A DNA stretch of 64,000 nt. It comes from CAWBRT01 sp963791145 (GTDB lineage Bacteria > Acidobacteriota > Terriglobia > Terriglobales > Acidobacteriaceae). Positions 32,704 through 41,452 of the stretch are shown here, in pieces. The translations under genes and the position numbers were made by a program. Every line of letters begins with the position of its first letter. The stretch's first letter is position 1. The notes beneath the pieces are model-generated. The model was not told the DNA's origin. It saw only the letters and a program-made list of their open reading frames with translations, and ran no database searches. The DNA lies in assembly GCA_963791145.1 (NCBI GenBank), contig CAWBRT010000008.1, forward strand, positions 1 to 64,000, written 5' to 3'.

Positions 32704-33288
32704 ATGGCAGCGGCAGCATGGATTCTGGGTAGTGAAGAACTGCGTCACAAATGGGGGTGGTTTCTCGCGCTTGGCATTGTTCTGTTGCTCTTAGGTATCG
32801 GCGCTGTAGCACTTACGCCGGTGGCGACGCTGGCCGCAGTTATGGTGCTCGGCTGGTTGATGGTCTTCAGCGGAATCGTAGAAGCAGTACACGCCTTTCA
32901 GGTTCATCGATGGGGCGGTTTCTTTCTGCACCTGATCGGCGGAGTACTCGGGGTTTTGATCGGGCTGCTGATTGTCACGCATCCGGGGGCAGGCGCGCTG
33001 GCCTGGACGCTCTTGTTTGCATCGTTTTTTACGGTGATCGGCCTGTTCCGTTTGATCGCGGCAATTCGTCTGCGGTCTCCCAACTGGGGCTGGGTGGCTT
33101 TCGACGGCGTAATCACATTGCTTCTGGGCGTCATTCTCTGGGCCGAGTGGCCGTGGTCAGGACTGTGGTTTCTTGGGCTGAGTGTCGGAATCTCGCTGCT
33201 CTTGCGCGGCTGGTCTTATGTGATGCTGGCGGTGGCGCTTCGCAGATTTCCTCCGGCTGCGCGGGCTGAACTGCACAAAGCAGCCTAG
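32704..33288 (+). CDS. HdeD/DUF308-family membrane protein
   Basis: This 194-residue protein has six membrane helices in three pairs and the repeated DUF308 pattern (LLLLGIGAVALTPVATLAAV, VLGVLIGLLIVTHPGAGAL, ITLLLGVILWAEWPWSG). A strong GGAGG precedes the ATG by six bases. HdeD in enterobacteria is an acid-resistance membrane protein; the wider family is poorly defined. It lies 220 bases after the receiver gene, perhaps in its own transcription unit. Confidence 0.88.
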   Translation: MAAAAWILGSEELRHKWGWFLALGIVLLLLGIGAVALTPVATLAAVMVLGWLMVFSGIVEAVHAFQVHRWGGFFLHLIGGVLGVLIGLLIVTHPGAGALAWTLLFASFFTVIGLFRLIAAIRLRSPNWGWVAFDGVITLLLGVILWAEWPWSGLWFLGLSVGISLLLRGWSYVMLAVALRRFPPAARAELHKAA

Positions 33289-34052
33289 GAACGCTATTCT
33301 GAAAGTTTAATTCTTAGCGGCAAGACGTGTTTTGTAACGGCGATCGTGTTCCGCTGTTTCTCCGGCGCCCGTGTGCAAAGAACCAGCAGTAGCTATTAAC
33401 GAACGAATCTAGAATTGGTTGCACAAATACTGCCTTGAAAGGGCGGGGCTAAGCCCCGCCGTTCGGGCTCTAGTCTCAGATGGATCTGTTATAGCGCAGC
33501 ATACGGATCCCACTCTCATCCCACTCTCATCAATTCCTGGGGAATAGCCATGGGACAGGCGACCCCGTTCTGAGTTAACAGCCAGGACGGCGGGATTTCT
33601 GAGATTTACGGCGCTGCCGGCATTTTTTGTACAACCGTCAACACCGCATGTAAAATAGGAGACTTCCAGGACAGAGCAGCAGGAGGCCGTGAGTGATCTT
33701 CAACACCGGCGAGAGGCGTCTTCGCGGCCTTCGACTCGCACACGCTGCCGCCAAGTCCTTCTCGAAGTCCCTGGGGCAGCATTCGGTGGTACCTCCAGGT
33801 GAGTGACGCACTTTGGCTTGCTGGGCATAATCCCGCCCTCTTCCAAAATACCCAATTGTCTTTTTTCGTAACAGGTTCTCTACCCGGGCAGCGGATGGTA
33901 TCTTGAGGCACGAGTTTGCCGGGTCCCCAACGAACGCCGATTTTGCGTTCTTTGGGGCGTAAGCTTAAACTCCATAGCCTTCGTTCTCAAACTTTACCGG
34001 AATGGACCATTGCAGCCGTTCTTACTCCTACAAGGAAATGGAGAACATACTT
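33289..34052. other. Intergenic region with GC hairpins and a selC remnant
   Basis: It contains a perfect GGCGGGGCT/AGCCCCGCC hairpin at 33442-33460 (terminator-like, without a T-run), the selC-like remnant at 33696-33753, and a CCCCAACGAACGC/GCGTTCTTTGGGG hairpin at 33925-33957. No coding frame is convincing. Confidence 0.5.
33696..33753 (+). pseudogene. Decayed 3' half of tRNA-Sec (selC remnant, possible att site)
   Basis: From the anticodon loop on, the sequence matches selC (23812-23878). TCTTCAACACCGGCGAGAGG, continuing CGTCTTCGCG, has one mismatch in 30. Then 14 bases of selC are replaced by GCC, and TTCGACTCGCACACGCT and CCGCCA follow with one mismatch. The 5' acceptor strand and D arm are missing, so it cannot fold as a tRNA. 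It has the same orientation as selC, as expected for the displaced end of a tRNA-gene attachment site. Confidence 0.75.
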
Positions 34053-34703
34053 ATGAAGGGTGTATCCAGGTGCATTCTTTTTTTGTTCTTAGTACTGCTG
34101 CCGTCATTTGCCCAACAGACATCATTTAACCGCGTCGACATTTCCAGCGGCTACTCGCTCCTGAGGACACCATCGATCAGCATGAACCAGCATGGGTTCA
34201 ATGGTTCGATGGGTTTCAATGTCAATCGCTGGCTCGGATTGAGTACCGATTTCAGCATTTACGGAGGCTCAGGCAACCCAACCCTCGCGGACACCAAGCT
34301 CGCTCCACTGTTTCCGGGAGTCAGCACCAATATCCCAATGAGCCGAACCACCTCCATCCTGACCTTCGGGCCCCAGATCAACATGCGGCAGCACAAGATC
34401 ATCATGCCGTGGGTACGGACGGGCTTGGGGTTCTACCATGCCTCAACGACCTATAACTTCGGCGGCCTTGGCACTGGCGTGAACCTGCTCCCGTCGGGCG
34501 TCTCGCAAAACATGACGGACACGGGGCTGGCGCTCCGGGTCGGCGGCGGGGTCGATTTCAAAGTTACCAGCGACTTCAGCGTGCGGACCGGTGTCGACTA
34601 TGTGTACGCCAACCCGGATCAGGCAGTCTTCAAGACGATGGGAGCTTTAACCTTCTCAATCGGCACCAAGTGGAGCTTGTCTCCGGTGCAGAGACGAAGG
34701 TAG
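34053..34703 (+). CDS. Outer-membrane beta-barrel protein
   Basis: The 216-residue product has a signal peptide (CILFLFLVLLPSFAQQ, cleavage after FAQ) and a mature part of alternating beta strands (RVDISSGYSLLRTP, MGFNVNRWLGLSTDFSIYGG, GLALRVGGGVDFKV, FSVRTGVDYVYANP). It ends with a strand (ALTFSIGTKWSL) followed by a short basic tail. This is the OmpA-like eight-strand porin style. The ATG at 34053 is preferred over one at 34002 because the signal peptide begins there and GGAG lies upstream. Function beyond membrane localisation is unknown. Confidence 0.8.
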   Translation: MKGVSRCILFLFLVLLPSFAQQTSFNRVDISSGYSLLRTPSISMNQHGFNGSMGFNVNRWLGLSTDFSIYGGSGNPTLADTKLAPLFPGVSTNIPMSRTTSILTFGPQINMRQHKIIMPWVRTGLGFYHASTTYNFGGLGTGVNLLPSGVSQNMTDTGLALRVGGGVDFKVTSDFSVRTGVDYVYANPDQAVFKTMGALTFSIGTKWSLSPVQRRR

Positions 34704-34883
34704 CTGCCTCCGGTCAAAGGCGAAGGCTTACGGAACTTAAACGGCGAAGCATGCTGAGAGCGGCGGCAGGACCACTGCATGGGGGTGCGCCCGGTCCCCC
34801 GGCTCTTTGTTTCGTCACCGCCGCCTGTGCCATCATTGGCGGCTGCGTGCGTTTGTTCAACCGTTAACAGGGAAGGGGATCGA

Positions 34884-35657
34884 ATGACGATTCAGATCGC
34901 GGGTCTTATTCACATCGGGTTGCTCGCCACCGTCGTTTGCGTTGGTTTCGTTGCGGCTGCCGGCGCGGAGCTGCGCGTCTATGCTCCCGGAGGCGTGAGG
35001 TCGGCGTTGCAGGGCGCCGCGGCGGCCTTCGAACGCGAAACGCAGCATAAGATCCAGTTCACCTTCGGCACCGGCGGCGGAATCCAGAAGCAAGTGGCTG
35101 CGGGCGCGCCCGCCGATATCACCGTCATTCCTTCCTCCGGCGTCTCGGAGCTCGAAAAGATGGGACTGACCACGCCGGGTTCACGAATGGAGGTGGGCAG
35201 CGTTGGGGTAGGGGTTGGGATCAAGGCGGGTTCGCCTCGTCCGGCGATCGGCACGCCCGACGAACTTCGCGCCACGCTTCTGGCGGCGAAGTCGGTCACC
35301 TACGCCGACCCCGCTCGTGGCGGCACTTCGGGCACATATTTCGAGAAGGTCGTTCTTCCCAAGCTCGGCATCGTTGAGCAGGTTCTGAAGAAGGCGGCGC
35401 TGACCGGCGTAGGGGAAGAGGCTGTAAAGCGCGTAGCCAATGGAGAGTCAGAGATCGTGGTGGTGCAGTCGAGTGAAATCGTCGCCGTCCCCGGCGCCGA
35501 GCTGGTGGGCCCGCTGCCGCCGGCTCTGCAGAGAGCCATTCCTTATGCTGCCGTGGTACTGAAATCCAGCAAGGCGCAAGAGGCGGCGCGAGCCTTCGTT
35601 CACTTTCTCACTTCGCCTTCGGGAAAAGCGGCATTCAAGGCCGCCGGTTTCGAATAG
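34884..35657 (+). CDS. ModA-like periplasmic solute-binding protein
   Basis: The 257-residue protein has a signal peptide (LLATVVCVGFVAAAGA) and a two-lobed binding fold: LRVYAPGGVRSALQGAAAAF, FTFGTGGGIQKQVAAGAPAD, KSVTYADPARGGTSGTYFEK and SSKAQEAARAFVHFLTSPSG. This is the molybdate/tungstate-type (ModA) pattern, which usually binds an oxyanion. The N-terminal binding loop is more Gly-rich than in ModA. No modBC permease genes are adjacent, so the ligand and partner are unknown. The start ATG follows GGAAGGGG. Confidence 0.82.
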   Translation: MTIQIAGLIHIGLLATVVCVGFVAAAGAELRVYAPGGVRSALQGAAAAFERETQHKIQFTFGTGGGIQKQVAAGAPADITVIPSSGVSELEKMGLTTPGSRMEVGSVGVGVGIKAGSPRPAIGTPDELRATLLAAKSVTYADPARGGTSGTYFEKVVLPKLGIVEQVLKKAALTGVGEEAVKRVANGESEIVVVQSSEIVAVPGAELVGPLPPALQRAIPYAAVVLKSSKAQEAARAFVHFLTSPSGKAAFKAAGFE

Positions 35658-36228
35658 TCTCGAAGCAACAGACCTTAGCATTACTGCACACTTCGCTGTT
35701 GCTTCGGCGCGTTTCCCGCAGCCTGTGTTGGCGTTTAGCTGACGGGACTCCCGCCAGCTAGAGCAGTTCCTGGGTTGGTGTATCCCCGGAAACGTCATCC
35801 CGACCGGAGCGAGTCCGGGGCCCAGCAGATGCCGCGGTTGCATCTGCTGGGATGGGCGAGCGCAGTGGAGGGATCTTGTGTTTCGCGGCTAAACACAAGA
35901 TCCCTCCACTCGCGACAAAAGCAGTCGCTCGCTCGGGATGACGGTCCTAATTCATGGATACACCATCTCGGGAAATGCTCTAAACGCCAGATCCCTCACT
36001 CACGCCCGCTAACCGGGCCCCTCAGCAAATGCCATTGTTGCGTTTGCTGGGGTGGAAGCGTCTCAAATTCGTCATTGTGAATGCCTGCGGAATAGAGCAG
36101 AATTACGTCGATTGCGGGAACAGGCAAGCTCTGATGGCGCGCCGTGAACGCGCGGGAAGCTGTCTTTGCATAATGACGCGCGCTGGTGCCTCGATAGCTG
36201 ACAAATTCATTACAAGAAGGTCAAACAT
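35658..36228. other. Repeat-filled gap before the flavocytochrome gene
   Basis: It holds the large hairpin repeat at 35793-35943 and a CAGCAAATGC/GCGTTTGCTGGGG hairpin at 36018-36052, related to hairpins at 22250 and 33925. No genes were recognised. Confidence 0.55.
35793..35943 (-). repeat. Large hairpin-type intergenic repeat (family 2, copy 2)
   Basis: It begins CGTCATCCCGACCGGAGCG and ends CGCTCGCTCGGGATGAC. The centre pairs GGATCTTGTGTTT with AAACACAAGATCC, and a CCCAGCAGATGC/GCATCTGCTGGG arm lies on the left. Read in reverse complement it parallels the copy at 20803. Confidence 0.75.
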
Positions 36229-37725
36229 ATGAGCAAACTCAGCAGGCGCAGGTTTCTCAAGGGAGCAGGTCTCGCCGCCGGCGTGGTCGCCGTCAGCCGT
36301 TTTCCGGTGGTCGAGGCGTCGTTGCTGCCCGAGAGCGACCGCAAGGAAACTCACAACGTCATCGTCATCGGCAGCGGCCTGGCGGGTCTGTCAGCGGCGC
36401 TGGAAGCCCGCTTGAATGGGGCGGACGTCATCCTTCTCGAAAAAGCGCAGAACGGTAAGGATGGAGGAAACTCCAAGCTGGCGCTGGGCGGAATCGTGGT
36501 CCCGCCGGAGAAGTCCAAGAGCGGCTCGGATATCTTCTATGAAGACTTTGTCAAAAAGAGCGGCGGCCGGGGCAATGCCGAGCTTTCGCGGGTTCTGGCC
36601 GAGCAGGTACTCGATGGCGTCGACTGGCTGAAATCTCATGGCGTGGAGCTGTTTGCGCCGCACGAGGCGCCGCCCTATCGCGTTAAGCAGGTGCAGGTGG
36701 CTCCCGGTCCGTTCATGGGAATGCCGGCCGCGCTCGGCAAGCTGAAGGCCAAGTATCAGCAGCAGGGCGGGAAGATCGCTTATAACACCAAGGCCAAGCA
36801 GCTCATCATGGCCAACAGCGGCAAGGTCATCGGTGTCAGAGCCATGACGTCGCGGGGCACGGTCGACTACCTGGCCGACGCCATCATCATTGCCTCCGGC
36901 GGTTATGCGGCAAACCGGCAAATGCTGGAGACCTACGTCGACCCGGATGCCGGGACGATGAAGGTTCGCGGCGTTCCCTGGGCCACCGGCGACGGCCTGC
37001 TCATGGCCCAGGAAGCTGGCGCCATGCTGTTCAACATGGGCGGCCTCGCCTCCCTTCATATCGCGGCCACCAGTCCCGACGCCCCGGCTTCGGGAAACCC
37101 CGTGCAGGGAGTGCCGTATTGCCTGGGAATCAACCGCAACGGCATGCGCTACGTCGACGAGTCCAAGGGCTACGTGACGCACGGCAAGGCCGCACTCAAG
37201 CAGCCGGGCCAAACCGTTGCTCTCATCTTCGATGAAGAGATAAAGAAAATGCCGGGCGTCAGCAGCGCCTGGGAGACCTTCAAGCGGCAAGGCCTGAAAG
37301 TTCACGAGGCGAACACCATCGAAGAGCTTGCCAAGGCGATCGGGGTTCCCACGGGCAGCTTGATCAAGACCATCGCCGACTTCAACAACGCGGTCAAGGA
37401 CGGCAAGGCGCTCACGGCCAACCCGCCCAAGGCCGCCGTCGCCTACAAGGTCGCGACTCCGAAGTTTTATGCCTTCTATCCCTTGATGCCCGCCATCACC
37501 CTGAGCTTCGGGGGTATCAGGATCAACGGCAAGGGTCAGGCTCTGGAGGCCGACGGAACCGTCATTCCCGGCTTGTTTGCCGCCGGCGAGTGCGCCGGAG
37601 GGCTCTTCTATGAGGACTACATCGGCGGCTCTTCGCTGGCCAACTGCCTGGTGATGGGGCGAGTAACCGGAAAGGGCGCCGCGGCCATGAAAACCCCGCT
37701 CAAGAAAGCAAACGCCCCGGCCTAA
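36229..37725 (+). CDS. Tat-exported FAD-dependent reductase (flavocytochrome c/fumarate reductase FrdA-like)
   Basis: The 498-residue protein begins with a twin-arginine signal (SRRRFLKGAGLAAGVVAVSR). An FAD-binding site (VIVIGSGLAGLSAALEA) and the GGNSKLALGGI loop follow. The capping and C-terminal FAD motifs are GGYAANRQMLE, GDGLLMAQEAGA, GLFAAGECAGG and GGSSLANCLVMGR. The family includes fumarate, urocanate and 3-oxosteroid reductases; no heme-binding CxxCH and no FMN-binding domain are present, so electrons must come from a partner. The substrate cannot be told. Transport would be into the periplasm with the flavin bound. An HbpS-like protein gene follows 640 bases downstream. Confidence 0.85.
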   Translation: MSKLSRRRFLKGAGLAAGVVAVSRFPVVEASLLPESDRKETHNVIVIGSGLAGLSAALEARLNGADVILLEKAQNGKDGGNSKLALGGIVVPPEKSKSGSDIFYEDFVKKSGGRGNAELSRVLAEQVLDGVDWLKSHGVELFAPHEAPPYRVKQVQVAPGPFMGMPAALGKLKAKYQQQGGKIAYNTKAKQLIMANSGKVIGVRAMTSRGTVDYLADAIIIASGGYAANRQMLETYVDPDAGTMKVRGVPWATGDGLLMAQEAGAMLFNMGGLASLHIAATSPDAPASGNPVQGVPYCLGINRNGMRYVDESKGYVTHGKAALKQPGQTVALIFDEEIKKMPGVSSAWETFKRQGLKVHEANTIEELAKAIGVPTGSLIKTIADFNNAVKDGKALTANPPKAAVAYKVATPKFYAFYPLMPAITLSFGGIRINGKGQALEADGTVIPGLFAAGECAGGLFYEDYIGGSSLANCLVMGRVTGKGAAAMKTPLKKANAPA

Positions 37726-37815
37726 TCCTCTGTCGCCATAGACAGCTTCGGGGCAAGCTTTTGCTTGCCCCGGAAAGTTAATGGCTGTCTCTGCTGAGAA
37801 TGCGCGCAACACCGG

Positions 37816-38155
37816 CTACTGGGGGTCAGTCCCTGTGTTGTTCATGATGTAGATCCAGTCCTTCGGTTCCCAATAAGGGTTCTTGCAGTAGTCCGGCAAC
37901 CCGGAATCGGGCGGCGGAGAGACGCAACTGCTCTTCTTAATTTTTTTCTTCTTCTCCTTCTTGTTCTCTTTCTTGCCGGCTTGCTTGGAAGCCTTATCCG
38001 TATCGGGCGGCTGCGGCTGTGCGCTGGCGTCTGCCGGGACCGTGCTGGACGGGGCTGCTGCGGTAGGCGCGTTCTGGGCAGGCGCATTTCCCCGAGTCGG
38101 CGCCGGGCGGAAGCGCGAGAATGGCGGCGAGCACGAACATCAGGAAAGAACTCAT
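37816..38155 (-). CDS. Small secreted lysine-rich protein, frameshifted
   Basis: The ATG ending at 38155, with AGGGAG eight bases upstream, encodes a signal peptide (SSFLMFVLAAILALPPGA). After about 38085 the protein continues in the next frame: NAPAQNAPTAAAPSSTVPAD, a dense basic run (KKENKKEKKKKIKK at about residues 61-74), and a C-terminal SPPPDSGLPDYCKNPYWEPK ending at 37816. A single extra base in GGGAAATG explains the break. The product would be about 112 residues. The DYCKNPYWEPKDW end looks conserved. Function unknown; it may be a cell-wall or polyanion-binding protein. Confidence 0.55.
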
Positions 38156-38364
38156 CGCATTGGCTCCCTTTCACTCATGCTACCGCAATTTCTCGAAACC
38201 GGCAGAATGCCAGCAGGGCACTTCATGGCTTGACATCCGGAGTTCGTCACCTATAATTCCGCTCCAGATTTCGCCCAACTCCATCCGTACTTGCCGAAGG
38301 GGCTGTTAATCGGCCCTGGGCGCGGAGCCGGCGAGATACTCGGAACCGAGACAAGGAGACAGCA

Positions 38365-38847
38365 ATGAAGAAGGTGTTGACGTCCCTGATGGTCTTAACC
38401 GTTGTGCTGTGCGCGATGAATGCGTTGGCGCAGATGCCCAATCCGTACGGCCCGCCTATCGCTGTGGACATAGCCAAGAAGGCCGCTCAAGTGGCGCTGG
38501 ACACGGCACGCAAGAATAACTGGAGGATGGCCGTCGCGGTGGTCGATCCGAACGGGACGCTCGTTTATTACGAGAAAATGGACAACACGCAGATATCCAG
38601 CGCCCAGGTCGCCATTGACAAAGCGAAATCGGCGGCGATTTTCAAGCGCTCGACCAAGGTGCTCCAGGACGGGTTGGCGGCCGGCGGCGCGGGTCTTCGC
38701 CTTCTGCGTTTGCGCGACGCCATTCCCATAGACGGCGGCTATCCGATCCTTTTCGAGGGGAAGATCATCGGCGCGATAGGCCTTTCCGGCGATGCCAGCG
38801 AGAATGACGCTGTCTGCGCCAAAGCGGCCGTCGCGTCCATCAAGTAA
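38365..38847 (+). CDS. HbpS/GlcG-family (DUF336) secreted protein
   Basis: This 160-residue protein has a signal peptide (LTSLMVLTVVLCAMNALAQ) and a complete GlcG/HbpS domain: AKKAAQVALDTARKNNWRMA, VAVVDPNGTLVYYEKMDN, KAKSAAIFKRSTK, PIDGGYPILFEGKIIGAIGL and SGDASENDAVCAKAAV. Family members such as HbpS bind heme or iron and some act as redox accessories. The ATG has GGAG upstream. It may work with the exported flavoprotein nearby, but this rests only on location. Confidence 0.9.
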   Translation: MKKVLTSLMVLTVVLCAMNALAQMPNPYGPPIAVDIAKKAAQVALDTARKNNWRMAVAVVDPNGTLVYYEKMDNTQISSAQVAIDKAKSAAIFKRSTKVLQDGLAAGGAGLRLLRLRDAIPIDGGYPILFEGKIIGAIGLSGDASENDAVCAKAAVASIK

Positions 38848-39022
38848 GCCGGAAGCCGCGCACGACGGGAAGTGTCTGACGCCGCGCGCCTTTCCTGGCA
38901 AACAAGCGGAAACATTCTGCTGCAGGCCGGTTGCTTGGGCAGCCTGCAGCTTGTCTCAGATGTAAGAGTTACGATTGCCAGGGTACTTAACGGCTGGTAG
39001 GTAACGTTGTTGCGCCTGCGGT

Positions 39023-39400
39023 TTAGGAGGCGGCGACGGATATTCCGCGCTTCCTTTCGCGCTCGGGCCGGGGAGTGCCCAACAGTTCCAGCAAGGCGGT
39101 CGCCAACTCGAGTGGACCAGCGGGTTCCTCCAGGTACAGGTCGGCAAATGGCTCTCCGGCCTGAAAGGCGGCCACGATCGAACGGCTGATCACTACCGAG
39201 GGCACGGCCGCCTGCTGGGCGGCGCCGAGAATCACGCTGTCCTCGTCGGAATACCAGTCAAGGACAACCGCCGCGCACTGCTCCGGGTCGGCAATTGCGG
39301 TGTATGACCCTGCGGCGATCAACCTGTGTCCTAGCTGTTTGAGCAGTCCGGATGCGCGCTGCTCGAGCGCTTCCTTGCCGAAGTACAGGATATTGGCCAT
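39023..39400 (-). CDS. Degenerate receiver-like protein
   Basis: The 125-residue product has the alpha/beta rhythm of a CheY domain (ILYFGKEALEQRASGLLKQL, CAAVVLDWYSDEDS, AAVPSVVISRSI, FADLYLEEPAG). The acidic pair at the first strand is missing, and the conserved Lys of the KP motif is Glu (LEEP). An Asp remains at the phosphorylation position (VVLDW). It may act without phosphorylation. The ATG of MANILYFGKE was chosen, with GGGAG upstream; a longer in-frame start at 39487 exists. It is convergent with the HbpS-like gene and unlinked to a kinase. Confidence 0.6.
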   Translation of the reverse strand: MANILYFGKEALEQRASGLLKQLGHRLIAAGSYTAIADPEQCAAVVLDWYSDEDSVILGAAQQAAVPSVVISRSIVAAFQAGEPFADLYLEEPAGPLELATALLELLGTPRPERERKRGISVAAS

Positions 39401-39679
39401 CGCGGATCTCCCGAAAGCATGACCTGGAGCCAGCCTCTTCCGCCTTCTCGATATGTTCGATGTTCCCGTTTGTGAAAATCTCTTCAAAACTGGATTACAA
39501 CTCCGTCAATCCAGGCGTCTGCCGGGGCAACTACGAATGGCGGGAGTTTCTCTCGCCGGCCGCGGCAGCTCTCCTCTCCGCATGTGCGCTTCACGGTGTA
39601 CTTGCTGAGTTGCGGGATCGGTTCTAGGATCGTCTGTTAACCCCTGCAAACCTGATGTTGAAAGCCATATGGGAGAACC

Positions 39680-40174
39680 ATGGACGCGATTGAGGCCTTG
39701 AAGACACGCCGTTCGATCCGGGCGTACACCGCGGCGCCGGTGTCGCGGGAGATGATTGAGAAGATCGTCGATTGTGGCCGCATGGCGGCCTCTGCCAGGA
39801 ATCTTCAGCCGTGGGAGTTCGTGGTAGTCACCGAGCGCAGCAAGCTGCAGTGGCTGGCCAGCATCACGCAATACGGTAAGCATATCGGCACCGCGGGCGC
39901 CTGCATCCTGGTGTTCTGCGAGACCAGCAGCCGCTGGTATCTGGAGGACGGATCGGCGGCGACCCAGAACATGCTGGTCGCCGCGCACGCTCTCGGTCTC
40001 AGCACGTGCTGGGTGGATGGCGACAAGAAGGACTATGCCGAAACCGTACGCCGCGAAGCGGGCGCCTCGGAACGCTACAAGCTGGTCAGCATGATTCCGG
40101 TGGGCTATCCGGCCGAATCGACGCAGGCGCCGAAGCGGCCGCTGGCCGAAGTTCTGCACTGGGAGCGATTCTGA
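39680..40174 (+). CDS. Nitroreductase-family flavoprotein
   Basis: The 164-residue protein matches FMN-dependent nitroreductases: RRSIRAYTAAPVSREMIEKI, AASARNLQPWEFVVV, EDGSAATQNMLVAAHALGL (FMN site) and MIPVGYPAE near the C-terminus. The reaction is two-electron reduction of a nitro group, quinone or similar using NAD(P)H. The size is at the short end of the family. It is likely cytoplasmic. The gene precedes the NtrB-like kinase by 86 bases on the same strand, but a functional link is not evident. Confidence 0.9.
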   Translation: MDAIEALKTRRSIRAYTAAPVSREMIEKIVDCGRMAASARNLQPWEFVVVTERSKLQWLASITQYGKHIGTAGACILVFCETSSRWYLEDGSAATQNMLVAAHALGLSTCWVDGDKKDYAETVRREAGASERYKLVSMIPVGYPAESTQAPKRPLAEVLHWERF

Positions 40175-40259
40175 GCCGCGGCAGCGCGCCGCCGGACTGT
40201 CTATCACCGGTCTTGCCGTTTGGCCGCACCCCTCCGGGTGACGATTATCACTGCTTTCA

Positions 40260-41369
40260 GTGAGCGGCAATGATAACCGTCAATACAAGATGCTTCGCAA
40301 ATTGCCAACCTGGAGCGCGGGTCCCGCATTGCTGGGCGTGATCTTTGCGGCTGTTTCCTCGTGGGCGTTCGCCGTCCCCGAGTCTGTGCGCTGGGCCAAG
40401 CCGAGCTGGGTTCCCGATTCTGTTCACTTCGAAGCGGCCATTCTGTTCGGCATCGCGCTGGCGCTGGCCGTGGTACTGTCCGGGGTCTCGATTCGCAACC
40501 GCGATCTGACGCGGGTGAATGCCGAGCTCAAGCGCGCCCGCGACCTGACCGCCGTGCGCGAGCGCGAGCGCGACCTGGCGCAGCAGGAGTTGCTGCGCAA
40601 GCTCGAGGAAGAGCGCGAGCTGGTCAAGCAGAAAATGCAATTCGAGGCTCAGCTCTCCGAGTACGAGAAGTACGCCTCGCTCGCCCAACTCGCTCTTGGC
40701 GCGGCCCACGAGATCAACAATCCGCTGTTGGGCATCCTCTCTCACCTCGAGCTGGAAATGAAGGAGGAGCACGAAGCGGAGCACCAGGAGGAGATCGAGC
40801 AGTGCATCGAAGGCGCCAAGCGGATTTCAATGGCGGTTCGAGGCTTGTTGAACTACGCCCGCCCCACTCCCCTGACTATCAGCCGCGTCAGCATCGAGCG
40901 GCTACTGGCGGAGACCATGCACTTCCTGCGCCACCAGCCGATGTTCCGCAACATCCAGGTGCAGACCGAGATTGCCGATGATCTGCCCGTAGTCAGCGCC
41001 GACGCCAACCAGCTCTCGCAAATCCTGGTGAACCTGCTGTTGAACGCCGCCCAGGCCATGCCGGAAGGCGGTAAGATCGTAATTTCGGCGCGCAAGATCA
41101 AGTTCGAGGAGAATATAGAGGTCGCCGTGGCCGACACCGGCGTGGGCATCCCGGCGGACATCCTGCCGCATGTCTTCGAGCCGTTTTTCACCACCAAGCG
41201 CAACAAGGGAACCGGCCTCGGACTCAGCATCAGCCAGTCTTACGTGCATAGCCACGGCGGCGATATCCGCATCGAGAGCCTGCCAGGACGCGGCACCACG
41301 GTCCGGCTGACGCTGCCCATTCGCCAGCAGGGCAGCTTGATGCTGGAGAACGAAGAAGTCATTATTTAG
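40260..41369 (+). CDS. NtrB-like membrane sensor histidine kinase
   Basis: The 369-residue protein has two membrane helices (residues ~22-40 and ~57-76) with a short loop between and a charged coiled coil (~82-135). HisKA has the phospho-His in LGAAHEINNPLLGIL. The ATPase domain has N-box LVNLLLNAAQAM, G1 ADTGVGIPADI, F-box FEPFFTT and G2 GTGLGLSI. The start is GTG at 40260, with an ATG at 40290 as alternative. There is no separate sensor domain, so it may sense through the membrane or by partners. It lies directly upstream of the NtrC-like regulator, its likely phosphate acceptor. Confidence 0.92.
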   Translation: MSGNDNRQYKMLRKLPTWSAGPALLGVIFAAVSSWAFAVPESVRWAKPSWVPDSVHFEAAILFGIALALAVVLSGVSIRNRDLTRVNAELKRARDLTAVRERERDLAQQELLRKLEEERELVKQKMQFEAQLSEYEKYASLAQLALGAAHEINNPLLGILSHLELEMKEEHEAEHQEEIEQCIEGAKRISMAVRGLLNYARPTPLTISRVSIERLLAETMHFLRHQPMFRNIQVQTEIADDLPVVSADANQLSQILVNLLLNAAQAMPEGGKIVISARKIKFEENIEVAVADTGVGIPADILPHVFEPFFTTKRNKGTGLGLSISQSYVHSHGGDIRIESLPGRGTTVRLTLPIRQQGSLMLENEEVII

Positions 41370-41443
41370 GATTTAGGGATTAGGGATTAGGATTTAGGGA
41401 ACAGGGTAGACCGGCTATTCCCTAAACCCTAATCCCTAACCCC
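41368..41443. repeat. GGGATTA-type inverted repeat between kinase and regulator genes
   Basis: Iterated GGATTTAGGGATTAGGGATT is mirrored by CCCTAAACCCTAATCCCTAA around the centre GACCGGCTATT, forming a long imperfect hairpin. It lies between the kinase stop and the ribosome site of the regulator and could set their relative expression. Confidence 0.7.
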
Positions 41444-41452
41444 TGGAGTTTC

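Noticed and set aside
41368..41443. Telomere-like GGGATTA repeats as a replicon end
   Set aside because: They form a short inverted pair inside a two-component operon with genes continuing on both sides.
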